Assembly (NCBI RefSeq): GCF_001669775.1
Contig: NZ_LXWK01000011.1
Location: 620,001-684,000, forward strand
Reading direction: 5' to 3'
DNA from: Rheinheimera sp. SA_1
GTDB taxonomy: Bacteria; Pseudomonadota; Gammaproteobacteria; Enterobacterales; Alteromonadaceae
Length of the DNA: 64,000 bases
Shown piece by piece: positions 31,101-41,800 of the stretch; position 1 is the stretch's first letter, and every line of letters starts with the position of its first letter. The notes beneath the pieces were generated by a model. The model was not told where the DNA came from. It saw only the letters and a list, made by a program, of their open reading frames with translations, and searched no databases. The position numbers were made by a program, and so were the translations under genes.

Positions 31101-34100
31101 ATCGGGCAACGCGAGTGCCGTACTGTTACTGCGCAGGCGACTGCCGAGCTGACTGATCGGTAGCGGGACCGGCGCGGCGACAGGCTCCGTTGCGTTCGCG
31201 ATACAACGAAGTACACTGTCGATATACAAACTGAACATCCCATCCAAAACGCCAGGATAGAACAAGTCGTCGACCGAATCCCAACTCAAATTCAACCGCC
31301 CCTGCTGTTCAGTGACCTGATGGTCTAGCCATACCTGGGATGTCTGTGAGATGTTATACACCAGTTTGCCCAGCCCGCCTGAGCTGTTGCCCGGTTCACC
31401 CTGTCCCGAGCCGATTGCGCTGGTAAACACGACCGGAGCAACCAACGCTGATTGTTGATCAACAGCTTTGTTGGCTAACAAACGAATGACTTCGACGCCG
31501 GAAAAGCTGCGATGCTCCAAATCTTGCCATAGCTGAAACTGCAAACGGTTAGCCAGTTGCGCCGTATCATGACCGACCGTATCGACCGCCAACAAAGTCA
31601 GCGATGTAAAGTCACCCAAGAGATCGGTGATCTCAGGTGCCAGCGGCGGGCGGTTAAACAAGGTCAGGTTGATCAAAAACTGTTTATTTTCGCTCCAGCG
31701 CGCGATCACCTGGCTGAACAAGGTTAACAACAGTACGGAAGGAGTTACCCCGAATGACTGTGCCCTGGCCTGTAACGACTGCCATTGTTCCGCCGTCAGC
31801 GCCTGTTGCCGGCGGGTAAATACCGGCTGACGCAACTGTTCAGGTCGTCTGGCTAACGGTAACCGGGGGCCACCCGGCAGTGACTCAAGACGCTGCAGCC
31901 AATAGTCTTTTGCCTGCAAATAAACCGGTTGCTGCCGTAACTGTACTGTTTGACGGACAAAATCACGGAACTGGTACCGCAGAGCCGGCAAACTGTCGCC
32001 TTGACCAGCCATCAACGCCGACAAATCCCGTTGCATAATCATGGCACTCCAAGCGTCCACAATCAGCGCATCGATACTCAGATGCAGTCGGGTAACACTT
32101 GCCGGCAACAAGGAAGCTCTCAACTCAAACAGCGGCCAGCGGGCCGGATCCAGCATCTGGTGCGATAACGTCGCCCGGGTCTCTGTCAGTCTGGCCTGTC
32201 GCTGATCCTGGGTCTTTTCACGTAAATCATCGCATGCAATAGCATAGGCAGGCACCTCAGGTAACACTCGCTGCTGGGCATTCTCGTCAATCACGACTCT
32301 GAGCATATCATGCCGCTGAATAAGCTGATCCCAGGCCCGGCTGAACTGATCTAACGCTAAATCAACAATATCAAATTCAAAGTAGCTATGGGTGGCGACA
32401 CCGCCCAGCGCATAAACATCCTGGCGACCGATCCAATAAGCCTGCTGCACCTCGGTTAAGGCAAATGGTTCATAACGTCCGGCGGGATCAACGGGCGCAA
32501 TTGCCGACGTTTGCACGGGCGCAGCAACGTTTTTCGTCGCCGCATCAATACGGCACGCCAGCTCCTGTAGCACCGGCGCAGTCAGAATATCGGTCAGGCC
32601 CAGTGACACCTGCCAGTGCTGTTGAACACGGTTCAGCAGACGTGCGGCCAGGATTGAGTGGCCGCCGAGCGTAAAGAAATTGTCATGCTGGCCAACCGCG
32701 GTCACACCCAACAACTCTTGCCACAGCAGGGCCAACCGCTGCTCGGTGTCGCTCTCCGGTCGCGCTGACTGACTGGGCTGCGCAACCGGTTGAGCGGCAA
32801 CAATCAGCGCTGCCCGATCTGTTTTTCCGTTAGTCGTCAGGGGTAACATCACGGTACGGAACCAGCGATTGGGAACCATATACTCCGGTAAATGCTCCGA
32901 CAGCTGCTGACGCAGCGCCGTTACATCACAAGGCGCGGTTGGCGCCATAACCAGGTAGGCACACAAGTTGTCCTGCTGATCAGTCATCACCACGGCTGCT
33001 GCTATGTGCGGGAACCGGCGTAACTGACTGACAATCTCCTGCTCCTCCACCCGGTGCCCCCGCACCTTTAACTGACCATCCTCCCGACCGGTATACAACA
33101 GCTGACCATCTTCCCGCATCACTGCCCGGTCACCGGACTGATACATCCGGGCGCCGGGCTTCGGACTGAACGGATCCGGTAAAAATCGCAGTGCCGTTAA
33201 GGCCGGCTGCTGCCGGTAACCATTGGCGACGCCCTCGCCACCGATGAATAGCTCACCCTCAACGCCCGCCGGCAACGGATTGAACCGCTGATCCAGCAGA
33301 TACAGCCGGGCGTTGGCGGTAGCCGTACCAATCGGCACCTCGCGACCAATCACTTGCGGATGACGACTGACGTAGACAGAACAACCTACGCTGGTTTCTG
33401 TAGGACCGTATTCGTTGACAAAACGGGCGTGCGGCAAGGCCTGTTGCCAGCGAGCCAGCAACGGACTGTCAAGCGCCTCGCCCCCTAATACATAACAACG
33501 GGTCGCTGCGGCAAACCGACTGAGGTCACCCTGTGCCAACAGCTTAAGGTGACTGGGAGTCAGCTTGATAAAGCTATAGCCCTGCGAAGCGGATAATTGT
33601 TTCTCAAGCGTTGCAACTTCGGCCGGATTATCGACAAACTCCACCGTTTTGCCACAAAGCAATGGGGTAAACAGCGGCGTGACCGTTGCGTCAAACGCCA
33701 GCGACGTCAAAACTGGTGCACCACTGCCGTGCTCCACATCATAGGCAGCGACTGCCCAGTTCAGATAACTGAACAAAGCAGCGTGACTGATCTCAACCCC
33801 TTTTGGCATCCCGGTCGAACCGGAAGTAAAAATGCTGTACGCCACCAACGCCGCATCGGCTTGCGGAATTGGCAGGCTGATGTCGCCATCAGGATCACCG
33901 TCCTCATCGAGCCATAATACCAGCGGAGTTAAGGGCTCTTGCCAATGCGCAGTGTGGCTGATACATCCGTAGACCGATGCTGTTGCCAGGATTGTTCTGA
34001 TTTTTGCTAACGGTGTTCTGGTATCCAATGGCAGATACGCAACGCCCGCTTTCCAGCAAGCCAGCATGGCAACCAGCGCATCAGTACCGGGCGGTAACCA

Positions 34101-35807
34101 GAGCGCAACCAGAGCGCCACGGGCAGCGCCCGAGGCCGCCAGACGACCGGCAAGGCGGCTACTTGCGAGATCCAGTTGCTGATAGGTCAAACTGCCGGCA
34201 GGATCCCGTACCGCGGTTGCCAGCGGATAACGGTTCACACTATCTGCAAAAGCTTGTAGCACGTGATGCTGTTCTCTAAACGGTGTCGTGGCTTTGGTTT
34301 CTTCAGGCACTGTGACCGCTGCGTCAGTACAAGGGATATCCGCCAGCAGTTGCCCGCTGTCGCGCACGACTTGCTGTAGTAAATACTCAAACGCTTTGGC
34401 AAAGGATTCAATCCGGGCCCGGCTAAACAACGCCGAGCAATAGTTCCATTGCAGCTGATAGCGGTCTGGCTCACATAACACATTCAAGGACAGGTCGTTA
34501 TTGGCGCCAGATACCCCCGTGCTAGATGCCACCAGCACCCGCTTTAGCAGCTTACCCGGCGGGGTCCCCTGTTTTTGGTTCCAATTAAACACTACCTGAA
34601 ACAACGCGCTGCGACTCAGATCCCGCTGTGGATTTAATTTTTCTACCAGTCGCGCAAAAGGATAATTCTGCTGACTGAGTGCCTGATCCAACATGGCCGC
34701 AATTTGCACAATAGCGCTGGCTGCCGGCTGCTGGGACGCCAGTTGAATCCCAACCGGAATCGCATTTACAAAATGACCAAGCACCGATTCGAAGCCATAG
34801 GTATTACGCACCGTGACATTGGTGCCAAGCACAAAGTGCTCCGTTTGCCCCAGGCGCCCAAGCAGCACTGAAAACAGCGAAAATATCAACTTAAAGGGCG
34901 TAATGGCCAGTTGAGCAGCCAATTGACGCAATTGTGCATGCAACGCCGGATCGATCTCGGTATAGAGGTTTTCGCCCTGAAAACTCTGCAATTTCGGTCT
35001 TGGATACGTGTACTGCAGAACCAGCGGCTGCATGGTCAGATACTGCTGGAAAAACGCCAGATGCCCGGTTTCATGTTGCTGAATATACGCTTGCTCCAGT
35101 GCAACAAAATCCCGGTAGGTCCGTTCGATCTTCGGTAATTCGACAGTGCCTGCCGTGCTGGCTGCAGCGTAGATGTCCAGCAGCTCCCGTAACAGCAACT
35201 CCAGCGACCAATAGTCCAAGGCAACGTGATGGCCCACCACTAGTAACACTTGCTGCAGTCGGTCACCTTGCTGATTTTGCAGCAAATAAAACCGTACCAC
35301 CGGTTCCTTTTCTAACTGAAATGGCATTTCTGAACATGTGCGGATCCAATGCTCGATTTGATCTGACCGCCATTGTGTTGCGACAATGACATTGAGCTTC
35401 GGGTAATCGCTGCGAACCCATTGTACCGGTCCATCCGGTGTCATCCGATAGCACGTCCTTAGCATATCATGCCGCTGACAGCTCAGCTGCACCGCCTGCT
35501 CCAGCGCAGCCGCATCAACCCCATCTGCCAGCTCAGCAGCAAAGGTTACATTATACGCACTACAGTCTGGAGACTGCTGCTGGATATACCATAAGGAGGT
35601 CTGTCCACAGGATAGCGGCGATGCCTTTGCCGTATCCTGCTGATGTAACACTTCCAACACGAGCGCCTTATGTTGCTGCAGGTAACTGATTTCATCGCTG
35701 GTCAGCTCCGCCTCTTGCTGATCCAGACACAGTTGACCATCTTCAACCCAAACCCGAATGCCGCGCGCATTTAACGCGGATAAAAATGATTGTGTTTGTG
35801 CGTGCAT
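28098..35807 (-). CDS. NRPS C-A-PCP-Cy-A(Cys)-Ox-PCP, thiazole-forming
   Basis: 2569 residues. A TubC-type docking domain (about 1-55) leads into a C domain (about 60-490) with HHVALDYWS. A1 (about 515-1000) has the code D-A-T-K-V-G-E-V-G, nearest to Asn (Asp second choice). PCP1 has GGHSI near 1047. The next domain (about 1105-1545) is a heterocyclase: FALTEVQQAYWIGR, the DxxxxDxxS motif (DALIVDAWS near 1252) and QVWLDHQVTEQ. A2 (from about 1560) has the code D-L-Y-N-M-S-L-I-W, matching cysteine (DLYNLSLIW). Between A8 and A10 lies a roughly 360-residue insert with nitroreductase/McbC-type oxidase features (YPSASSLYAVQ, PAGVYLYNPISHGL, LWLLEAGHL, RQSIRRY). NGKVDR resumes near 2440 and PCP2 (GGNSV) near 2499. 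Cy plus Ox predicts cyclisation to thiazoline and oxidation to thiazole, as in EpoB-like modules. A short basic tail follows. Confidence 0.93.
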   Translation of the reverse strand: MHAQTQSFLSALNARGIRVWVEDGQLCLDQQEAELTSDEISYLQQHKALVLEVLHQQDTAKASPLSCGQTSLWYIQQQSPDCSAYNVTFAAELADGVDAAALEQAVQLSCQRHDMLRTCYRMTPDGPVQWVRSDYPKLNVIVATQWRSDQIEHWIRTCSEMPFQLEKEPVVRFYLLQNQQGDRLQQVLLVVGHHVALDYWSLELLLRELLDIYAAASTAGTVELPKIERTYRDFVALEQAYIQQHETGHLAFFQQYLTMQPLVLQYTYPRPKLQSFQGENLYTEIDPALHAQLRQLAAQLAITPFKLIFSLFSVLLGRLGQTEHFVLGTNVTVRNTYGFESVLGHFVNAIPVGIQLASQQPAASAIVQIAAMLDQALSQQNYPFARLVEKLNPQRDLSRSALFQVVFNWNQKQGTPPGKLLKRVLVASSTGVSGANNDLSLNVLCEPDRYQLQWNYCSALFSRARIESFAKAFEYLLQQVVRDSGQLLADIPCTDAAVTVPEETKATTPFREQHHVLQAFADSVNRYPLATAVRDPAGSLTYQQLDLASSRLAGRLAASGAARGALVALWLPPGTDALVAMLACWKAGVAYLPLDTRTPLAKIRTILATASVYGCISHTAHWQEPLTPLVLWLDEDGDPDGDISLPIPQADAALVAYSIFTSGSTGMPKGVEISHAALFSYLNWAVAAYDVEHGSGAPVLTSLAFDATVTPLFTPLLCGKTVEFVDNPAEVATLEKQLSASQGYSFIKLTPSHLKLLAQGDLSRFAAATRCYVLGGEALDSPLLARWQQALPHARFVNEYGPTETSVGCSVYVSRHPQVIGREVPIGTATANARLYLLDQRFNPLPAGVEGELFIGGEGVANGYRQQPALTALRFLPDPFSPKPGARMYQSGDRAVMREDGQLLYTGREDGQLKVRGHRVEEQEIVSQLRRFPHIAAAVVMTDQQDNLCAYLVMAPTAPCDVTALRQQLSEHLPEYMVPNRWFRTVMLPLTTNGKTDRAALIVAAQPVAQPSQSARPESDTEQRLALLWQELLGVTAVGQHDNFFTLGGHSILAARLLNRVQQHWQVSLGLTDILTAPVLQELACRIDAATKNVAAPVQTSAIAPVDPAGRYEPFALTEVQQAYWIGRQDVYALGGVATHSYFEFDIVDLALDQFSRAWDQLIQRHDMLRVVIDENAQQRVLPEVPAYAIACDDLREKTQDQRQARLTETRATLSHQMLDPARWPLFELRASLLPASVTRLHLSIDALIVDAWSAMIMQRDLSALMAGQGDSLPALRYQFRDFVRQTVQLRQQPVYLQAKDYWLQRLESLPGGPRLPLARRPEQLRQPVFTRRQQALTAEQWQSLQARAQSFGVTPSVLLLTLFSQVIARWSENKQFLINLTLFNRPPLAPEITDLLGDFTSLTLLAVDTVGHDTAQLANRLQFQLWQDLEHRSFSGVEVIRLLANKAVDQQSALVAPVVFTSAIGSGQGEPGNSSGGLGKLVYNISQTSQVWLDHQVTEQQGRLNLSWDSVDDLFYPGVLDGMFSLYIDSVLRCIANATEPVAAPVPLPISQLGSRLRSNSTALALPDSLIYEPFLRQCRAEPQRIAVQTSSLALTYQQLHQYALQQAELLQAAGVKPNELVAIVMHKDWRQVVACLAICYAGAAYLPVDRAQPVSRQLQILQLAAVKIAMVDGPVDDSIARQYQILPISETVFAVDSPFTEPPAVARLDDLAYVIFTSGSTGVPKGVKITHRAVVNTLLDINQRFALTQPVVLGLSALNFDLSVYDIFGVLAAGGTLVLPDAALRNDPSHWHTLSVRFGVDLWNSVPALYQLYLDYLEQTGGQFPAALKTVMLSGDWIPLSLADKARWMAPACRLISLGGATEASIWSIYYEIGLLAEHWRSVPYGRPLANQTFYVLDEQRNPCPDFVKGDLYIGGKGLASGYWQDEKKTADAFIFNPQSGERLYKTGDKGRYIEDGLIEFLGREDTQVKLRGYRVELGEIEKVISQHRYVDKAVVMVMKNEQQHDVLTGYVVFKSLPAPGTDPVLATQSGPSLTETALLPLEPVDISRQLTLNMDTLSDWQPVGVSSPAILSYLLAPLQQVGLAPAAPSKCYYPSASSLYAVQCLVQLNRALSEQLPAGVYLYNPISHGLQLTAIGAVPSDADVVLHLVVDRQKVTAKYGALAEKLWLLEAGHLCSLLEHSMVLPGLVARLQSVPELPLPHWCGDFAAIGSYCLVPGRQRQTAGQQINLLQRQSIRRYTGQALPVQDLLGLLNQHFTQSPACGQWYLQLQRSADSARSPQIFQVVGTAGQLSLLAVPDEFVIPVSAFMADNRVIAEQAALLFHIAPATAGRQTLQRCGYDVQQLSLAVHQQQLGVCPLGHLELPDCYQDLLAEARFSYGVFIGHVAPEQYQQWPVLQEAREYPAVRSVKSLVAEKLPAYMVPEQVFELAALPLSANGKVDRKQLPKPVATEVKRSASILPGAVMTATQQRLQQIWQDVLSSQDIGIDDSFFEAGGNSVMMIQVFNRIKAQFSKPLTIADLFRYSTIASLAAFLDEVTMNQQETINQRSRKQRDALLQRRSNREEQV

Positions 35808-35808
35808 A

Positions 35809-38800
35809 TTAAATCTTCATAATGTTTGTTTTTTTGTGGACGAACGTCAGTTTTTCAGTCTGTCCGTTCAGAACTTGCGAAGCCGGTTCTGCCAGCCGCT
35901 CCAACAGATGCTGTGTCAGGCCATTCACCGAATTGACGCTATCGCCGAGCACTTGTTCGATTTTCAGCTCGATCTGAAACAGCTGTTTCACATCGCTACG
36001 CAATTGCAAAGCCACCAATGAATCCACCCCGAGCAACAAAAAACTCTGCTGCGGATCAATCGTCTGCGCCATCAGCTTGTCGGCCAGCCACTGCGTTAGC
36101 CAGTCCGCCAGCATCGTTTGTCTGAGCGAGGGATCAGCCTGTAATACTTGTGCCGCCAGTGAGTTCTGGCTGTCAGTGTTCGCAGCGGTTTGAGCGGGTG
36201 CCACCTCATCATACAAGGACCAGCGGGGGCGTCGTTGGAGCGTGCTAGCAAAAACCGGCCAATCCACATCGGCGATCAGCAAGTTATTCACCCCTTGCTG
36301 CAAGACCATATCCATCAATTGCAACGCTACGCCTGCCTGCAAGAGTCGGATCCCCCGGCTCTGGTAGGTCTGCTGTGCCTGTAAAGCAGAGGCCATCCCG
36401 TCGTGGACATCCCATGGCCCCCAACTGATACTGAGCCGGCGGACTGGGTTCGTGGCTGGCTGTGCCGCCCAGGCGCTCAAATAGGCATTGGCCGCCGCAT
36501 AATTGGCTTGTCCGGGCGCACCAAACATCGCGGCAGCGGACGAGAAACACAGAATAAACGCGGGACGCTGTGTACCCAGTGCCTGCTCCAGATGCAGTAG
36601 ACTAGTCACCTTTGCCTGCGCCACATGGGTAAAGTCGTCATCGGTCATGCGGTACAACGGTTTATCGAGCAAGACACCGGCAGCATGAAACACCCCGATC
36701 AGTGCTTGATGCTGGCCGTTTAGCTGTTGCATCAAACGGCTGACATCCGCCGGTTCACTCAAATCAGCCTGATAAGCCGTCACCCGGACATCCGCAGGCA
36801 ACGGGTCCAGCAACGGCAGCCGACCGGAACGGGACACTAACACGATGTCAGTAGCACCCTGTGACAACAGATGTTGGGTTAGCAGCCGGGCCAGCGCACC
36901 ACTGCCGCCGGTAATGAGGTAGCTCCCGTCAGATCGGTACTGATAGCGCTGAGTGGATTCAGGACGCTGACGGCTTAACCAGGGAAGCTCAGGCTGATTT
37001 ACGGTCAGTCGTAGCTGCCTGGTATGTGCTGTAGCCTGCACCAGGTCCCGTAATACTGCGATGGATGGTAAAGAGGTCTGGGCTAGATCCAGGGTCGCCA
37101 CTTCAATCCCGCTCAGCTCCGCCTGCAGCGTTCGCCCAAGTGCCCAGATACTGGCCTGTGCTGGCTGAACAGACTGATTGACCGCATCGCGGGTCACAAG
37201 GACCAGCCGGGTTTGGCAGCTGGTTTGTTGTTCCAACGCCAGAGCAAGCGTGGTAAGCCGCATCATCAGGGCAACGGGCACCTGCGCGCTTTGCGCAGTG
37301 GCGCTTTCGAACGGCCAAAGACACACAACAGGAACCGGGTCTCCCGTCTTGCCCAGTTTCTGCAGCCTGGCGAGTATCTCATCAATGTCGTCATCGCGAA
37401 TCGTCTCAACAGCGGACTCATCAAAGCTGGTTGTTGCTGACAGCACCAGCAACGGCGACGGCTGTCCCTTCAGCTCGGTGCCTGAAGCCGGTAATGGCCG
37501 CCAATCAAGCTGATAACAGAGCGACTGCTGCGCCATATCTTGCCGAAACACGTGCTCACTGGCAACGGAGACCACCAACTGGTCAAACGTGGCAACAATC
37601 CCTTGTTCGTCCCAGAGCGAAATGTCTGCGGTGAAGCTGCGGGCGACGCCAGTGAAGCGAACCTGCGGCAACTTTTTTACCCCACAAAATAGCGGACTAC
37701 CTGGTACCGGCTTGCGTCTAAAATTCATTTGGCTAAGAGCCAGCGGTATATAAATCTGCCCATGCGCTAAGCCATCAGGACTCTCAGCCACCAGGCTTGC
37801 CAGGGTTTGAAAACAGGCATCAATCAGGCCGGCATACAACGGATGTTGGGCATCTGCGATCAGCTTCCCCTGCTGCTCAATGGCTCTGATGCAATAATCA
37901 GCGCCACTGTAGCCGTCCGCCAACAAGCGGAAATGGCCTTGCAACTGATAACCTCGACGGGCAAATGCCTGATAAAAATCATCACTTTGCACAGTGCTGC
38001 GCTGCAGCTCAGTAGCACCGAGCTGCATCAGCGCCAGTGCACTGTTGTCGGACATCGGCATCACCGACAGCACTAAATCACAACTGGCATGGACTGACCA
38101 GCTGCTACCGCTGGTTTGTTCGCAGCTAAGAAACTGACATTGATAAATCTGCTCGCCCGTCTGTCGTAACAAGGTCTGGAACTGCACCGTCTGATCAGCA
38201 CGCAGCACCAGCGGACGTTGAAACTCAATATTACTCAGCGTGCAGGCCGCGATACCGGCTAATTCCTGTAGCGCGCACAGTGCTGCCGACAAATAAAACG
38301 CACCGGGGACTACTACCTGGCCAAATAACTGATGGTCGGCAAGATAGCGTAATTGCTGCTGACTGAGAGTCGTACTGAATCGAATTTCATTGGACATCGG
38401 CAAAGGTAAACGTTCGCCCAATAACGGATGTAATCCGGTTTTCATGACCGTCTGCTGCGTTGGCAGCCAACAGTCCCGCTGTACAAATGGATAGCCCGGC
38501 AGCGTTAATACCTCGCCCCGAGGTTCACCGTACACTACCTGCCAGTCCACCTGACCGCCAGCCGTCAGCCAGCTCGCCACCAGTGTCAGCAACTGCGACT
38601 CGCTACAGGTGTTAGCCGGATTGTTCAGTAATAGTCCAAGCTGTATTTCCACATCGACGGCAGCCGCCGTCTCCGCATACGTTGGCGTCACTTCAGGTGA
38701 TCCTAACCAGAACTCCCGGCTTGTCAGTTGACTGGAACAATACAATTGCCCCTGGTGACTGATCTCGCGCTGTGGTGGTGCCAACGGAAATGATAATGGC

Positions 38801-41800
38801 TCGTGGTTACCACAATACAAACTCAGCGCATCAGCGAGTTCCAACGATCCGGCAAACCACAGGGCCAACGGTAGCAAACTGACCGGCGAATCGAGGCCGC
38901 TGCTCCGGATGCCAATTTGTTGCATGTAGCGTAATACAGCCGCCTGAGTCATAAACAATGACACCGCTTCGGCCGGCAACGTCGCCAGGAGATCAGCCTG
39001 ACCGGCCATCTCAGTTTCGAGCGCCGTGAACTGCATACGAATCACCGCAGGCAATAGCTGGAGGTCGGGCGGACAGACGTCACAGAGCTGGATTCTGGCA
39101 ACCGGCTCTGTCGGGGACATGGTCCCGATGCAGCTGATGTCCGTACTCAAACGCTGTAACTGTTGCCTGAGCCCGGTTTTTGATGTCGACACGATGATCT
39201 GTCGGTAAGTCAGCAGCGGGCGCTGCCAGTTATGCGCCTTGCAGATGTCTGTCCAGTCGACCTGTTGTGGCTGATCCAGCCATCCCAGATATCGACGGGC
39301 ATAGGCTTGCAACTCCACCGGGGTTTTTGCGCTGAGTGCCAGCATGGCTGGACCGGCTCGGTGCACGTGGCTAGACTCGGTTTTTAGATAAGCGCTGAGG
39401 ATCAGGTGCGCATTCGTCCCGCTAAAGCCAAATGAGCTGACTGCCGCAACCGGTAAAGCTACACCCGCCGGCCAGTTGCTAACTTTCACGGGAAAATCCA
39501 TTTTTACAGCATCAACCACCAGATGCGGATTGCGCTGCTGCAGGTGGAGGGTCGGCGGGATTTTTTGATTCTGTAAACTCAGCACGGTTTTAATCACACC
39601 AGCCACCCCGGCGGCAGCTTCGGTGTGACCAATATTGGACTTCACAGCCCCAACGAGCAGTGGCTGACGTCGCGCAGTGCCCTGACAATAAACCTGATTC
39701 AGCGCATTGATTTCCACAGGATCGCCCAATGCAGTCCCGGTGCCATGCGCTTCGACATAAGACACTTCGTCAGGCGTGACATTCGCCTGACGCAACGCTT
39801 GCCGGATAACCTGTTGCTGTGCATGACCGTTGGGAGCAGTCAATCCCTGACTCTGGCCATCCTGATTCACCGCCGAACCGCGGATCACTGCCAGAATACG
39901 ATCGCCATCGTCACGAGCCTGACTAAGCGGCTTCAGTAGTAATAAACCACAACCTTCGGCCCGAACATAGCCATTCGCCCGCAGGTCGAAGGTCTTACAG
40001 CGACCATCCGGCGCCAGCATACCGGCCTGACTCAGAACTACATTGGTGTCCGCTGACAGCAGCAGGTTAATACCACCCGCCAGCGCCATTTCACACTCGC
40101 CGGCTCTGATACTCTGGCAAGCCTGATGGATTGCGACCAATGATGATGAGCACGCCGTATCAATCGACATGGCAGGCCCCTGCAAGCCAAAAAAGTACGC
40201 CACTCGTCCGGCAATCACACTGAGGGAGTTACCTGTTCCCATGTAGGCATTCAGCGCTTCAGGTGTCAGCTGTTTCGTGCGCAGGTAGTCATTGGGGCCT
40301 ACTCCCAGATAAACGCCCACAGTTCGGCCTTTTAACGTCTCTGGGTCCACGCCTGCATGCTCAAGGGTCCGCCAGGCCGTCTCCAGAATCACCCGCTGTT
40401 GTGGATCAATATTGATCGCCTCTGCATAGGAGATATTAAAAAATTCGTTAGCAAATAGGCCAATATCACTGATAAGCCCGGCCCATTTGCTGGTCATCTT
40501 GCCGACAGCCGGTGTCGCCGAATAGTATTTCGCCATATCCCAGCGCTGATCAGTTAACTCGGTGATGGCATCTCGACCGGATTGCAACAGGTCCCAGAAT
40601 TGCTCTGGACCATCGACCGCGCCTGGAAACCGGCAATCCAGACCGATAATGGCGATAGGTTCCTGCTCAGACCACGGCGTCAGACTTTGCAAAGATGTCA
40701 CGGCTGCCTGATCTAACAGCATTAATTTCAGAATGTACGCAGACAGCGCACTGATACTCGGGTGATCAAACAACAGGTTGCTCGGCAGGGGCTGCTTGAT
40801 CTCGGCTGACAGTTTGTTTCGTAGAGTCAGCGCAAGCACCGAATCCAGCCCCCACTCAATCAGCGGGACGTGCAGTGCAAGTGCTTGCGAGTCGCGTAAT
40901 CCCAGCACGACTCGGGCACAAGCCTCAATCTTGCCCGCCAGTAGGGACGGACGTAAATCAGCAGCGACCTGACTCAACTCACGGAGCCAGTCTGTCGCAG
41001 GTTGTTCGTCCGCCGCCCCAGCAGCCCGCCAGCGCTGGTACAGCGACACATGGGGGCGTAACTTGGTACGTGCGGCCAGACGCTCATCATCAAACACACA
41101 ACAGATATGGCGTTCTGAGGAGCGAAAATGCCGCCGAAATGCCAGCTGCATCTGCTGACTGCTTTGCTGACCGACAAAACTCTGGGCAATACCAGACTGT
41201 GCCGCGACAGCCATACCGGAGCCATGCAGTGGCCCCCAGTTAAAGCATGTTGCCGGTAGGTTCTGCGCGCGTCTGCACTGATACAAACTATCCAAAAATG
41301 CTGCTGCAGCCGCATAACTGCATTGATGAGGCGGAGCTAAAACCGACGACAACGAGGAGTTCAGCACGAAAAATTCCAGCGTTTTGTCCAGACTCCATCT
41401 ATGTAATTGCCAGGCGCCAAACACCTTGACGGCAGAAACCGACAGCAGATTCGCCCAATCTAACTGACTAATGGATTCATCTGCCAACAAACCGGCCGCA
41501 TGGACAATCCCGCCTACCGGCATGGCAGGTTGCACAACCAGATCCAACTGCTGCTGCACATCTGGTTGGCTCAAATCCAGCCGGGCTGTCAAAATATCAA
41601 CGCCGTCGCGGCGCCAGGCTTCTAATTGCTTCTGCTGCGAATCCTTAAAACAGTTGGAACGGGATAACAAAATCAATTGTCGCGCCCCCAGCTCGACCAA
41701 TGATTTGGCCTGAGCAAAACCAATCTCACCGGTGGCACCGGCGATCAGGTAACTGCGATCCGCCCTTAACTGAGCGAGCTCCACCGAAGCAGCCGACGTC

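Noticed and set aside
40875-41243. Plus-strand open frames of over 100 codons opposite the large PKS
   Set aside because: They overlap a well-supported PKS gene and have no recognisable domain; long antisense frames are common in such genes.
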